A stretch of DNA of 64,000 nt from CAWBRY01 sp963791295 (GTDB lineage: Bacteria; Bacteroidota; Bacteroidia; Chitinophagales; Chitinophagaceae): assembly GCA_963791295.1 (NCBI GenBank), contig CAWBRY010000001.1, positions 1,736,001 through 1,800,000 on the forward strand, in the 5' to 3' direction. The notes below the pieces were generated by a model. The model was not told where the DNA came from, ran no database searches, and saw nothing but the letters and a program-made list of their open reading frames with translations. Made by a program: the position numbers and the translations under genes. Below, piece after piece: positions 47,839 through 56,930 of this stretch (position 1 is its first letter; each line of letters starts with the position of its first letter).

Positions 47839-48333
47839 ATGAGCACACAAGACAAGACAACAAGGATAGTATTATGGATTCTGCTGATCTTTTGCATGCT
47901 GGTCCTTACGAAGTATATTTTATTTAAACGGCCACCACATTATTATAAGGAATTCTTTATCGGCAATAACAACGTAGAGATCATTAAGAGAGGTTGGAAA
48001 AAGGCAAACCTGGAACCTTTCTCTTCGATCCGTTTTTTTTATCGGGTGGGTTCTGGATTTTTAACCAAAAACATCCTGGGAAATATTGTTGGATTTATTC
48101 CACTGGGAATTTTGCTGCCTGCCCTTTTTTCAAGGTTGCGGAGATGGTGGAAAACGACTCTTTTCATTTTTATTTTGAGTGCATTGTTTGAAGTGACCCA
48201 GTTAATAACCGGCTGGGGACTATTTGATGTAGACGATATTATTCTCAACAGCTTCGGCGGATGGGTTGGCTTCGTAATTTTTTATATTGGAACCAAAGCT
48301 TTGATCCTGGACCATAGGGCCAGAGAAGGGTGA
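47839..48333 (+). CDS. VanZ family membrane protein
   Basis: 164 residues from ATG 47839. Four hydrophobic helices and the VanZ signature (NLEPFSSIRFF, NIVGFIPLGILLP, FEVTQL, DVDDIILNSFGGWVGF). VanZ proteins contribute to glycopeptide tolerance in Gram-positive bacteria, but most homologues are of unknown function. Confidence 0.88.
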   Translation: MSTQDKTTRIVLWILLIFCMLVLTKYILFKRPPHYYKEFFIGNNNVEIIKRGWKKANLEPFSSIRFFYRVGSGFLTKNILGNIVGFIPLGILLPALFSRLRRWWKTTLFIFILSALFEVTQLITGWGLFDVDDIILNSFGGWVGFVIFYIGTKALILDHRAREG

Positions 48334-48358
48334 TTTATTTTTTCCATATCTTAATACC

Positions 48359-49189
48359 ATGCAACGGCGAAATTGTTTAAACTGCGGCGAGGTATTGCAG
48401 GAACACCATCAATATTGCTATCGTTGCGGACAAAAAACAGATACGCCCCGGATTACCAATCGCAGCCTGATAAAAGACGTTTTCCAATATTTTACTCATG
48501 CTGAACGGGGATTATTTAATCTATTTAAAGGGCTGGCTGTACGGCCCGGAAACGTGGCGGCCGAATATGTGGAGGGCAAACGAAAAACCTATTTCAATCC
48601 TTTCGGTTTTCTGGCATTATGTATAGCCCTCATGGCCTTGCTGAATAGCCAGATCAAGCCATATAACGATTTAACGGTCCCCGATCCCAGGATCATGGCG
48701 AGAATGCCGGATGAAAGACTAAAGAATCTCTACCTTCTAACTGTAGAGCGGAATGCACGCGTTCAAAATGTTGCCAACAAAAATCTAAACCTGATCTCGG
48801 TTGCTGTTACACCCTATTTTGCCTTTTTTCTGTGGCTTTTTTTTCGAGAGCGCCAACGGAATTTTGCCGAAATCTGCGTGGCTTATATTTTATTTACGGG
48901 CTTTGCCAACGTCGCCAGCACTATCCTTTTTTCACCTTGGTTGGCCATGACCAGGAATACCGGTTGGCATTATCCTATTTTATATTCAAATCTGTTTCTT
49001 CAAACATTTTACTACACCTGGGGAATGAAGGCGTTTTTTAATTACAAGACAACCGGAGGGTTCTTTAAAGTGTATGCTGTTTTGGCAGGTGCCGGAATAA
49101 TTGGATTCATTCTATTGATCGTCGTTTACTTTTATTATGTGTACCACGGGGAGACGATGGAAGTGCTTAGATATATTGGAGGGAAGTAG
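48359..49189 (+). CDS. DUF3667 membrane protein
   Basis: 276 residues. N-terminal zinc ribbon (CLNCGEVLQEHHQYCYRCGQ) followed by ITNRSLIKDVFQYFTHAERGLF, the DUF3667 signature, and about five hydrophobic helices. Bacteroidota-specific, function unknown. Independent unit between VanZ and ppk1. Confidence 0.88.
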   Translation: MQRRNCLNCGEVLQEHHQYCYRCGQKTDTPRITNRSLIKDVFQYFTHAERGLFNLFKGLAVRPGNVAAEYVEGKRKTYFNPFGFLALCIALMALLNSQIKPYNDLTVPDPRIMARMPDERLKNLYLLTVERNARVQNVANKNLNLISVAVTPYFAFFLWLFFRERQRNFAEICVAYILFTGFANVASTILFSPWLAMTRNTGWHYPILYSNLFLQTFYYTWGMKAFFNYKTTGGFFKVYAVLAGAGIIGFILLIVVYFYYVYHGETMEVLRYIGGK

Positions 49190-49218
49190 TTAACTTAGTT
49201 TTTCAACCTGTGAGCTGA

Positions 49219-51330
49219 ATGGATGACGAAAAATATAGTTATTTAAACCGTGATCTGAGCTGGTTGAGCTTCAACCACCGCGTGCTCATGGAGGCGGGAG
49301 ATGAATCTGTGCCGCTTTATAGTCGCATATCCTTTTTATCGATCTTTTCTTCAAATTTAGACGAGTTCTTTCGCGTAAGGATGCCTGCTATCCATGCATT
49401 TACGAGCATCAAGGCTAAAAAGACATCTATCCGCGATGAATATCCCAAGGACCTGGGTCAGCAGGTTCAGGCGACGGTGCATCTGCAACTCGAAGAATTC
49501 GGCCGCATATTTACCCAACAAATATTGCCGGAGCTGAGGGAGCAACACATTTTCCTTTATTATGGTTACCCGCTTAAGTCGGAGCACCAGGAAACGGTTC
49601 GCGATTATTTCCTGTCCCGTTCGCTTTCCTTCCTGCAACCCATTATACTAAAGAATGAAAACCAGGCCACCGTCTTCCTCGAAAACAACGCCCTTTATTT
49701 TATTGTAGATATTGAATCATTAGATCAGCTGGGAACCCATCAGTATGCGCTCCTTAACATTCCATCGGCCCACTTAGACCGTTTTATTCAATTGCCATCG
49801 ATTGCGCAAGACTATTACATCTTGTTTCTCGATGACGCTATCCGGGAAAACCTTCAGGAAGTATTTCCCGGTTTCAATGTCCACGGTGCATATAGTGTAA
49901 AGCTCACGCGCGATGCTGAGATGGATCTGGTGGATGAGTATACCGGCGACATCGCCGAAAAGATAGAAAAGCAACTGGAAAAACGAGAAGTGGGTCATGC
50001 CACTCGCTTATTGTTCGATCAGGCAATGCCTTTGACGGCGAGGGAGTTCGTACAAAAATATTTTACACTCAGAAATGAAGAGCTCGTTGAAGGCGGCCGA
50101 TATCACAACTTGAAAGATTTGGGGAATCTGCCAAACCCACGGAAGGGCGAACTTGTTTATGAAAATTGGCCGGCTATTGCTCATCCAGGCTTTCATAGCC
50201 ATCACTCCATATTCCAGACGATTGAAGAGAAGGAACGTCTTTTACATCTTCCATACAATTCCTATAATTATATCCTGCGGTTTTTTAACGAGGCTGCGAT
50301 TGATCCGAATGTAAAAGAGATTTATGTAACACTTTACCGCGTTGCTGCCAATTCACACATCGTGAACGCTCTCATCAGCGCTGCGCGCAATGGAAAGAAG
50401 GTCACGGTATTCGTTGAATTGAAAGCCAGGTTTGACGAAGCCAATAACCTGCGCTGGTCGAAAATGATGAAAGCTGCCGGCATACGGATCATCAACAGCA
50501 TACCCGGTTTGAAAGTCCATGCTAAAGTGGCGCTGGTCAAAAGACACGAACATCAACAATGGCAATATTATTCGTTCATGGCAACCGGTAATTTCAATGA
50601 GGCTACGGGAAGATTCTATACCGACCATGTTTTTTTCACGACCAGCCGGGAAATAGCTGATGAATTACAATTTCTGTTCGACTACCTGCAATCAAGGCGG
50701 CAACCCATTGAATTTGGCAATATACCCTTCAAGCATTTGCTAGTCTCGCAGTTTAACCTGATGGATCGTTTCAATAAATTATTCGATCGCGAGATAAAGA
50801 ATGCTCGAAAAGGTCGCCCGGCAAGTATCATCATCAAACTCAATAATCTCCAGGAAAAGGAAATGATCAACCGGTTGTATGACGCCAGTCGCGCTGGTGT
50901 AAAAATTCAACTGCTTATCCGGAGTATTTGCTGTCTTGCAGCCGGTGTCGAAGGCCAAAGTGAAAATATCACGATTCATCGCATAGTGGACCGCTACCTG
51001 GAACACGCCCGGGTTTTTGTCTTTCACAATGATGGCCAACCGCGTTATTTCATGGGTAGTGCAGATTGGATGAATCGGAATTTGTATAGTCGCATCGAAG
51101 TCTGTTTCCCAATCTATGATCCCGAACTGAGCAAAGAGATAAACGATATACTGCAATTGCAACTCAGCGACAATCAAAAAGGCGTTTATGTAACTACGGC
51201 GTTGGATAACCCACGCATACCTATTGAACCAGGAGAGCCCGCGATTGCCGCGCAGGCAGCCATCTATCGTTATGTGAAGCAATTAAGCGAAGAAACGGAA
51301 AAAAATTACCTTAGTCCCTCCAAAACATAA
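49219..51330 (+). CDS. ppk1: Polyphosphate kinase 1
   Basis: 703 residues, full length. Four-domain PPK1: N-terminal helical domain (YSYLNRDLSWLSFNHRVL), head domain, and two PLD-like catalytic domains. The autophosphorylated His is His434 (GLKVHAKVALV) and the second catalytic His is His596 (YLEHARVFVF). It makes polyphosphate from ATP. The stop is 3 bases before the DapA-family gene, so the hydroxyproline locus may share its transcript. Confidence 0.96.
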   Translation: MDDEKYSYLNRDLSWLSFNHRVLMEAGDESVPLYSRISFLSIFSSNLDEFFRVRMPAIHAFTSIKAKKTSIRDEYPKDLGQQVQATVHLQLEEFGRIFTQQILPELREQHIFLYYGYPLKSEHQETVRDYFLSRSLSFLQPIILKNENQATVFLENNALYFIVDIESLDQLGTHQYALLNIPSAHLDRFIQLPSIAQDYYILFLDDAIRENLQEVFPGFNVHGAYSVKLTRDAEMDLVDEYTGDIAEKIEKQLEKREVGHATRLLFDQAMPLTAREFVQKYFTLRNEELVEGGRYHNLKDLGNLPNPRKGELVYENWPAIAHPGFHSHHSIFQTIEEKERLLHLPYNSYNYILRFFNEAAIDPNVKEIYVTLYRVAANSHIVNALISAARNGKKVTVFVELKARFDEANNLRWSKMMKAAGIRIINSIPGLKVHAKVALVKRHEHQQWQYYSFMATGNFNEATGRFYTDHVFFTTSREIADELQFLFDYLQSRRQPIEFGNIPFKHLLVSQFNLMDRFNKLFDREIKNARKGRPASIIIKLNNLQEKEMINRLYDASRAGVKIQLLIRSICCLAAGVEGQSENITIHRIVDRYLEHARVFVFHNDGQPRYFMGSADWMNRNLYSRIEVCFPIYDPELSKEINDILQLQLSDNQKGVYVTTALDNPRIPIEPGEPAIAAQAAIYRYVKQLSEETEKNYLSPSKT

Positions 51331-51333
51331 ATC

Positions 51334-52272
51334 ATGTCATTTGAATGGAGGGGCGTTTTTCCCGCATTGGTAACACCATTTACAGCTTCAGATGAACTCG
51401 ATCTGGCGATGTTCGAAAAGAATCTCGACGCTCAATTGAAAGCAGGCGTGGAGGGACTCATACTTGGGGGCACCCTGGGAGAGGCGAGTGTTATCAGCAC
51501 CGAAGAAAAAGAAATACTCGTTAGAACAGCCATTTCAAAAGTTGAAGACAGGCTGCCGGTTGTTGTCAATATTGCTGAGGGCAGTACAAAAGAAGCACTG
51601 AGACAAGCATCTTTGGCGAAGTCCTGGGGAGCGCGCGGATTGATGCTCTTGCCTCCCATGCGATATAAGAGCGATCACAAGGAAACCGTGACCTACTTCA
51701 ATACGATCGCCGATTCCGTTGACCTGCCAATAATGATTTACAATAACCCCATCGACTATAAGATTGAGGTGACATTGGATATGTTTGATGAATTGCAACA
51801 ATGTAAAAACATCACCGCCGTAAAGGAGAGCACGAGAGATGTGACTAATGTAACCAGGATGATCAACCGGTTCGGCAGCCGGTTTAAGATTCTATGTGGT
51901 GTTGACACTCTTGCTATGGAAGAAATTTGTTTGGGTGCCGATGGATGGGTAGCCGGATTAGTGTGCGCATTTCCAGAAGAAACCGTGACTATTTATCACC
52001 TGGTGAAGGCTGGCAAGATAGAAGAAGCCACTGCAATATATAGATGGTTTATGCCATTGCTTGAATTGGATATCCATCCGAAGCTGGTGCAGTATATAAA
52101 GCTGGCTACAAGCCGCGTTGGGATTGGTTCGGAATTCGTGCGTCCTCCACGATTGCCGCTGACTGGTGAAGAACGGGAACAAATATTGAAAGTGATCGAT
52201 GCAGGGATCAGCACCCGACCTGAGTTATCAGCCTACTTCAATATAGGAAAGAAAACGGCCATTTATGCGTAG
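51334..52272 (+). CDS. DapA-family deaminase, probable 1-pyrroline-4-hydroxy-2-carboxylate deaminase
   Basis: 312 residues, TIM barrel of the DHDPS/NAL class I aldolase family. Schiff-base Lys in ITAVKEST, Tyr in MIYNNP, and a GTLGEAS loop where true DHDPS enzymes have GTTGES. The position, together with a hydroxyproline epimerase, a D-amino-acid oxidase and an alpha-ketoglutarate semialdehyde dehydrogenase, makes the deaminase of the hydroxyproline route (as in Pseudomonas lhpC or Sinorhizobium hypD) the best assignment. It would convert cis-4-hydroxy-pyrroline carboxylate to alpha-ketoglutarate semialdehyde and ammonia. A lysine-synthesis DapA or sugar-acid aldolase cannot be excluded. It overlaps the GH140-like gene by 8 bases. 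Confidence 0.82.
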   Translation: MSFEWRGVFPALVTPFTASDELDLAMFEKNLDAQLKAGVEGLILGGTLGEASVISTEEKEILVRTAISKVEDRLPVVVNIAEGSTKEALRQASLAKSWGARGLMLLPPMRYKSDHKETVTYFNTIADSVDLPIMIYNNPIDYKIEVTLDMFDELQQCKNITAVKESTRDVTNVTRMINRFGSRFKILCGVDTLAMEEICLGADGWVAGLVCAFPEETVTIYHLVKAGKIEEATAIYRWFMPLLELDIHPKLVQYIKLATSRVGIGSEFVRPPRLPLTGEEREQILKVIDAGISTRPELSAYFNIGKKTAIYA

Positions 52273-53644
52273 AGTTTTTTGCATTTTGTTCTTCTCCTTC
52301 ATATCGCTGGTACAGGTAAATGCACAATCGAGTTGGAAACATGGGCGACTGAAAGTGACCGCTGATGGCCATTATTTACAATTTGAAGACGGCACTCCTT
52401 TTTTCTGGTTGGGCGATACGGCCTGGGAATTATTTCATCGTTTGAAGAAAGAAGAGATCCTTCAATACCTCGAGAACCGAAGAGAGAAAGGGTTCAATGT
52501 GATCCAGGCAGTTATTCTCGCTGAATTCGATGGGTTGAAAAGACCCAATCAATATGGACAGCTTCCACTGATTGACATGGATCCCACACGTCCAAATGAA
52601 AATTACTTTGAATTAGTGGATTACACCGTCGATCGCGCATTGGAAAAGAACATGTTTATGGGACTTCTTCCGACATGGGGTGATAAGGTAATTACCTTAT
52701 GGGGAGTTGGTCCTGTTATATTTAATGAAGCGAATGCATACACATATGGCCGCTGGTTGGGTAATCGGTATAAAGATTATCCGAATATTATTTGGATACT
52801 CGGTGGCGACCGCCCTCCAATGACAGATTCCATTAATGTGCTTTCTGTATGGAAAGCAATGGCCAGGGGAATAAGGGACGGAACAGACAGAAGAGCGATT
52901 ATCACGTATCATATTTGGGGTGGCCATTCAACTTCGGAATATTTACACAAAGAAAATTGGCTCGCTATTAATACTATGCAAAGCGGGCATGGAAGCGGTC
53001 ATGATGTTGCTGTTTGGAAGATGATAGAGAATGATCGTCGCCTGCTACCCACAAAACCAGCGCTTGATGCAGAGCCCAATTATGAAGACCATCCGGTAAA
53101 TCCCTGGCCCAAATGGGATCCTGCCAATGGATATTTCAGGGATTATGATGTTCGAAAACAAACCTATCGTTCCGTATTTGCAGGAGCATGCGGCGTGACG
53201 TATGGACATCATGCTGTCTGGCAATTCCTGAGCGCCCGGGAAGATACCGTCAATCATGCAGATCGCTACTGGACTGAAGCCATCGATCGGCCGGGTGCCT
53301 ACCAGGTAGGTTATCTCAGTACTTTGATCCAATCGCATTTACCACTGAATCGAGTGCCTGATCAATCAATCATCGTTGATGGCCAGGGAGAAAAAGGTGA
53401 GTATATCACCGCATTCCGGGACATTAAAAAGAGCTATGCAATGATCTATTTGCCAGTTGGCAAAAAAATTGTTGTGAATATTTCATTTATTGGCGGTCTC
53501 AAAGTGAAGACCTCCTGGTTCAATCCGAGAAATGGCCAAATGGAAAAAGTTGAAGTGTTAAAAAAGGAGTTGAGGATGGAGTTTACACCACCAACGACTG
53601 GTTTGGAGAATGATTGGGTGTTGCTCATTGAAAGAAATAAATAA
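52265..53644 (+). CDS. Secreted GH140-type glycosidase (DUF4038, apiosidase-like)
   Basis: 459 residues; signal peptide MRRVFCILFFSFISLVQVNAQ. TIM-barrel DUF4038 motifs DGTPFFWLGDTAWELFHRL, GFNVIQAV, RYKDYPNIIWILGGD and GACGVTYGHHAVWQF, with the C-terminal beta domain (TSWFNPRNG). GH140 contains enzymes cleaving apiose from rhamnogalacturonan-II. Exact specificity is not readable. Translationally coupled to the deaminase (8-base overlap) and followed after 25 bases by the dehydrogenase, so it belongs to the hydroxyproline operon. Confidence 0.85.
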   Translation: MRRVFCILFFSFISLVQVNAQSSWKHGRLKVTADGHYLQFEDGTPFFWLGDTAWELFHRLKKEEILQYLENRREKGFNVIQAVILAEFDGLKRPNQYGQLPLIDMDPTRPNENYFELVDYTVDRALEKNMFMGLLPTWGDKVITLWGVGPVIFNEANAYTYGRWLGNRYKDYPNIIWILGGDRPPMTDSINVLSVWKAMARGIRDGTDRRAIITYHIWGGHSTSEYLHKENWLAINTMQSGHGSGHDVAVWKMIENDRRLLPTKPALDAEPNYEDHPVNPWPKWDPANGYFRDYDVRKQTYRSVFAGACGVTYGHHAVWQFLSAREDTVNHADRYWTEAIDRPGAYQVGYLSTLIQSHLPLNRVPDQSIIVDGQGEKGEYITAFRDIKKSYAMIYLPVGKKIVVNISFIGGLKVKTSWFNPRNGQMEKVEVLKKELRMEFTPPTTGLENDWVLLIERNK

Positions 53645-53669
53645 TAATTTAAGTTCCCTGAAGAAAAAA

Positions 53670-55181
53670 ATGAATCCTATGTTTAAAGACGCTGGTATAG
53701 AAGAGATCAATCAGGTGATGGAGGAAGCGTGGAATGCTTTCTGGGTCTATCGTAAATGCTCCTTGAAACAAAGAGCGGATTTTATGCGGGCTATTGCAAA
53801 ACGGCTGGAGGAATCCAGCGATGAGTTGATACATATCGCTCAACAGGAAACTAATTTACCCGAGATCAGGTTAAGGGCGGAAAAAGCCCGAACAATATTT
53901 CAACTGACCAACTATGCTTCAGCCTGTGAAGAAGGAACCTGGATGGACGCGAGAATAGATAGACAGGATACAGAAAGAAAACCATCCAAACCCGATATAC
54001 GAAAGATGCTTGTCCCATTGGGTCCGGTAGTAGTCTTCGGTGCAAGCAATTTCCCTTTCGCTTATTCGACTGCCGGCGGTGATACAGCATGTGCGTTTGC
54101 GGCAGGGTGTCCGGTCATCGTTAAGGCCCATCCCGCTCATGCCCAAACATCGGAGATCGTTGCCCAGGCGATCTTTCAAGCCGCATCGATTTGCAATATG
54201 CCAAAAGGCATTTTTGCGCATATACATGGGGGTTCGCCAGAAGTAGGGAAGGCGCTGGTGACAAATCACTACACCAAAGCCGTTGGCTTTACCGGTTCAT
54301 ACCTTGGAGGCAGACAATTATTCGATTGGGGTAGTCAAAGAAAAGATCCGATTCCCGTGTTTGCAGAAATGGGAAGCGTCAATCCCATTTTCCTGTTACC
54401 CGAAAAAATCAATCAATCTTCGGCTGAATTAGCCAGGATGATATCTTTATCAGTAACACTGGGCGTGGGTCAATTTTGTACAAATCCGGGCCTCATCATA
54501 GGAGTTGAAACCGAAGGGCTGCAGGAGTTTGTAGAGAAATTAGGAATGGAAATTAGAAATGCAAATCCGGGAACGATGCTGCATCCCGGTATATTTAAGA
54601 ACTATGTGGAGAACCGTGCCAATGCTCTTTCGCAAGAGGGCGTTACGACTGTAGCCGTTTCGGACACATCTCCACAATTGAACCAGGGTGCACCCACCGT
54701 GGCGACGGCCTCGGGACAGGCTTTCCTGAACAACCCTGTGCTGCACATGGAAGTCTTTGGACCTTACTCACTGGTTATTCGTTGTAAAGACATGGATGAA
54801 ATGCTTCAAGTGGCCAGAAACCTGGAAGGTCAGCTGACGACCACATTAATGGCTACGCCAACAGATATCGGGCAGCATCAGGATTTGGTGGAAGCCGTCA
54901 AGAATATTTGCGGACGATTGATATTAAACAATGTGCCTACAGGAGTGGAAGTATGTTTGAGCATGCAACATGGCGGACCTTTTCCTGCCACAACGGATTC
55001 GAGATTTACTTCGGTGGGTGCGGATGGCATCAAGCGCTTTGCCCGACCAATAGCATTTCAAAATTGGGACAATGAACTGCTGCCTGAGGAATTGAAAAAT
55101 GAAAATCCGTTGGGCATCTGGCGCACGATAGACAATAAATTAACCAGGGATGGGATTAGCAGCTCGTCCGATCAAATCTAA
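53670..55181 (+). CDS. Alpha-ketoglutarate semialdehyde dehydrogenase (2,5-dioxovalerate dehydrogenase type)
   Basis: 503 residues from ATG 53670 (MNPMFKDAGIEEI); an upstream in-frame start at 53610 overlaps the GH140-like gene and is rejected. Aldehyde dehydrogenase with NADP-binding GASNFPFAYS and GFTGSYLGGR, catalytic Glu in FAEMGSVNP and Cys in GVGQFCTNPG. The AEMGSVNP/GQFCTNPG forms are typical of the subfamily oxidising alpha-ketoglutarate semialdehyde to 2-oxoglutarate. This is the final step of hydroxyproline and of some sugar-acid degradation. Confidence 0.9.
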   Translation: MNPMFKDAGIEEINQVMEEAWNAFWVYRKCSLKQRADFMRAIAKRLEESSDELIHIAQQETNLPEIRLRAEKARTIFQLTNYASACEEGTWMDARIDRQDTERKPSKPDIRKMLVPLGPVVVFGASNFPFAYSTAGGDTACAFAAGCPVIVKAHPAHAQTSEIVAQAIFQAASICNMPKGIFAHIHGGSPEVGKALVTNHYTKAVGFTGSYLGGRQLFDWGSQRKDPIPVFAEMGSVNPIFLLPEKINQSSAELARMISLSVTLGVGQFCTNPGLIIGVETEGLQEFVEKLGMEIRNANPGTMLHPGIFKNYVENRANALSQEGVTTVAVSDTSPQLNQGAPTVATASGQAFLNNPVLHMEVFGPYSLVIRCKDMDEMLQVARNLEGQLTTTLMATPTDIGQHQDLVEAVKNICGRLILNNVPTGVEVCLSMQHGGPFPATTDSRFTSVGADGIKRFARPIAFQNWDNELLPEELKNENPLGIWRTIDNKLTRDGISSSSDQI

Positions 55182-55190
55182 CAATGACTT

Positions 55191-56930
55191 ATGAATAGAA
55201 TTGCTCTGTTACTGATAGTTTTATTTGCTGGCATATCGTCAAAATCCCAATACAATCCAACAGCGGGCAACAAAATCATCGCGAACGTTCTTCAGGAAAT
55301 AAAGGATTTTCAGACCAGGGAAACCAAAAACGACAGCCTCGCGGGCCATCTACTCGGTTCGAATGCGGAAGAAGACTATTTACGGAGGTATACGTTTTAT
55401 AAGTCCGCCATTGATAAATTAAGCAAGATTGATGCAGGCAAACTGGATTTCAATGACGAAGTCAACCTGGAATTGCTTGAATATAGCATTGAAGATGAAA
55501 TATCCTCTTATCAATTCAAGTCGTACCTGAAGCCGATCCTCGCCGATGAGGGCTTTCACACAGACCTGGCGGCGATGGGCTCACGAGTCTTGACATCCAA
55601 AAAGGAATTTGAGGATTATACCAGGCAATTGAAGGACATACCTCGACATGTCGATGAGATGCTCAGCCTGATGAAGCGCGGGCTGGAGTTAGGAATTTCT
55701 CAACCTCGCTCGATCTTGAATGGTTATGAGAACACTTATGAACAGCATATAGTACGGGATGCTGAGAAAAGTGTTTTTTGGAACCCTTTCCGCACTAAGC
55801 CATTTGGGCTTGCCGACGATGAATGGAAAAAATTGATAATAGATGCAAGATCCGCCGTGCTTGATTCTGCCGTCAAAGGCTTTGAGCGGATAAAGAAATT
55901 TTTTGACAGGGAATATTTACCAAAGACCAGGACCACTATCGGTGTTTCCAATTTCCCTGACGGATTGAAATTCTACCAGGATCGCGTACGCCATTACACG
56001 ACGACGGACCTGGACTATGAAAAAGTTTATCAACTTGGGTTGACGGAAGTATCGCGAATCAAGAAGGAGATGCTGGACGTATTAAAAGAGGTGAATTTTA
56101 AAGGAAGTCTGAAAGAATTCATAAGTTGGTTAAGGACCGATTCCCAATTCTATGCAACCACTCCCGAACAACTATTGAAAGAGGCGTCATTTATTGCCAA
56201 GAAATCGGACGGGATGTTGCCACTTTTGTTTGGAAAACTTCCTCGCCAACCCTACGGCGTGGAAGCCGTACCTGCCTACCTGGCGCCTACGTATACTGCC
56301 GGCAGGTATTCCGGATCAGCTCTTAACAGCAAGACTGCAGGACACTACTGGGTGAATACCTATGAACTAAAGAGCCGTCCTTTATATGCCTTGGAAGCGT
56401 TGACATTGCATGAGGCAGTGCCGGGGCATCACTTACAAATTTCACTGACACAGGAATTGAGCGACCTTCCTGAATTTCGGCGAAATCTTTATGTAAATGC
56501 ATTTGGAGAAGGGTGGGGGTTATACTGTGAATACCTGGGAACGGAGATGGGGTTCTATCAAAACCCATATTCGCGATTTGGAAAATTAACTTATGAAATG
56601 TGGCGGGCTTGCCGTCTCGTGCTGGATGTTGCACTCCATACAAAAGGATGGACCCGGCAGCAGGGAGTGGATTATCTTTCTGAAAATACAGCCCTCTCTC
56701 TCCATGAAGTGAATACCGAGATCAATCGCTATATCTCCTGGCCCGGACAGGCTTTGGCTTATAAAATGGGAGAATTAAAAATAAAAGAGTTGAGAAAAAA
56801 AGCCGAAGAGAAGTTGAAGGACAAGTTCGATGTGCGGGAATTCCATGATCTTATATTATCAAGAGGAACCGTAACGCTGAAAATATTGGAAAAGATGGTG
56901 GACCGCTTTATTGCTGAGAAACTAAAATAG
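55191..56930 (+). CDS. Secreted DUF885 metallopeptidase-like protein
   Basis: 579 residues; signal peptide MNRIALLLIVLFAGISSKSQ. The DUF885 zinc motif LHEAVPGHHLQ and the downstream AFGEGWGLYCEYLG (third ligand Glu) are intact. Family members are periplasmic or lipoprotein peptidases acting on short peptides. It follows the dehydrogenase by 9 bases, so it is likely part of the hydroxyproline operon; cleavage of hydroxyproline-rich peptides is an inference. The 3' end overlaps the opposite-strand desaturase by 23 bases. Confidence 0.88.
   Translation: MNRIALLLIVLFAGISSKSQYNPTAGNKIIANVLQEIKDFQTRETKNDSLAGHLLGSNAEEDYLRRYTFYKSAIDKLSKIDAGKLDFNDEVNLELLEYSIEDEISSYQFKSYLKPILADEGFHTDLAAMGSRVLTSKKEFEDYTRQLKDIPRHVDEMLSLMKRGLELGISQPRSILNGYENTYEQHIVRDAEKSVFWNPFRTKPFGLADDEWKKLIIDARSAVLDSAVKGFERIKKFFDREYLPKTRTTIGVSNFPDGLKFYQDRVRHYTTTDLDYEKVYQLGLTEVSRIKKEMLDVLKEVNFKGSLKEFISWLRTDSQFYATTPEQLLKEASFIAKKSDGMLPLLFGKLPRQPYGVEAVPAYLAPTYTAGRYSGSALNSKTAGHYWVNTYELKSRPLYALEALTLHEAVPGHHLQISLTQELSDLPEFRRNLYVNAFGEGWGLYCEYLGTEMGFYQNPYSRFGKLTYEMWRACRLVLDVALHTKGWTRQQGVDYLSENTALSLHEVNTEINRYISWPGQALAYKMGELKIKELRKKAEEKLKDKFDVREFHDLILSRGTVTLKILEKMVDRFIAEKLK

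Noticed and set aside
51334..52272. Dihydrodipicolinate synthase of lysine biosynthesis (dapA)
   Set aside because: The GTLGE loop differs from GTTGE and the neighbours form a hydroxyproline route; kept only as an alternative.
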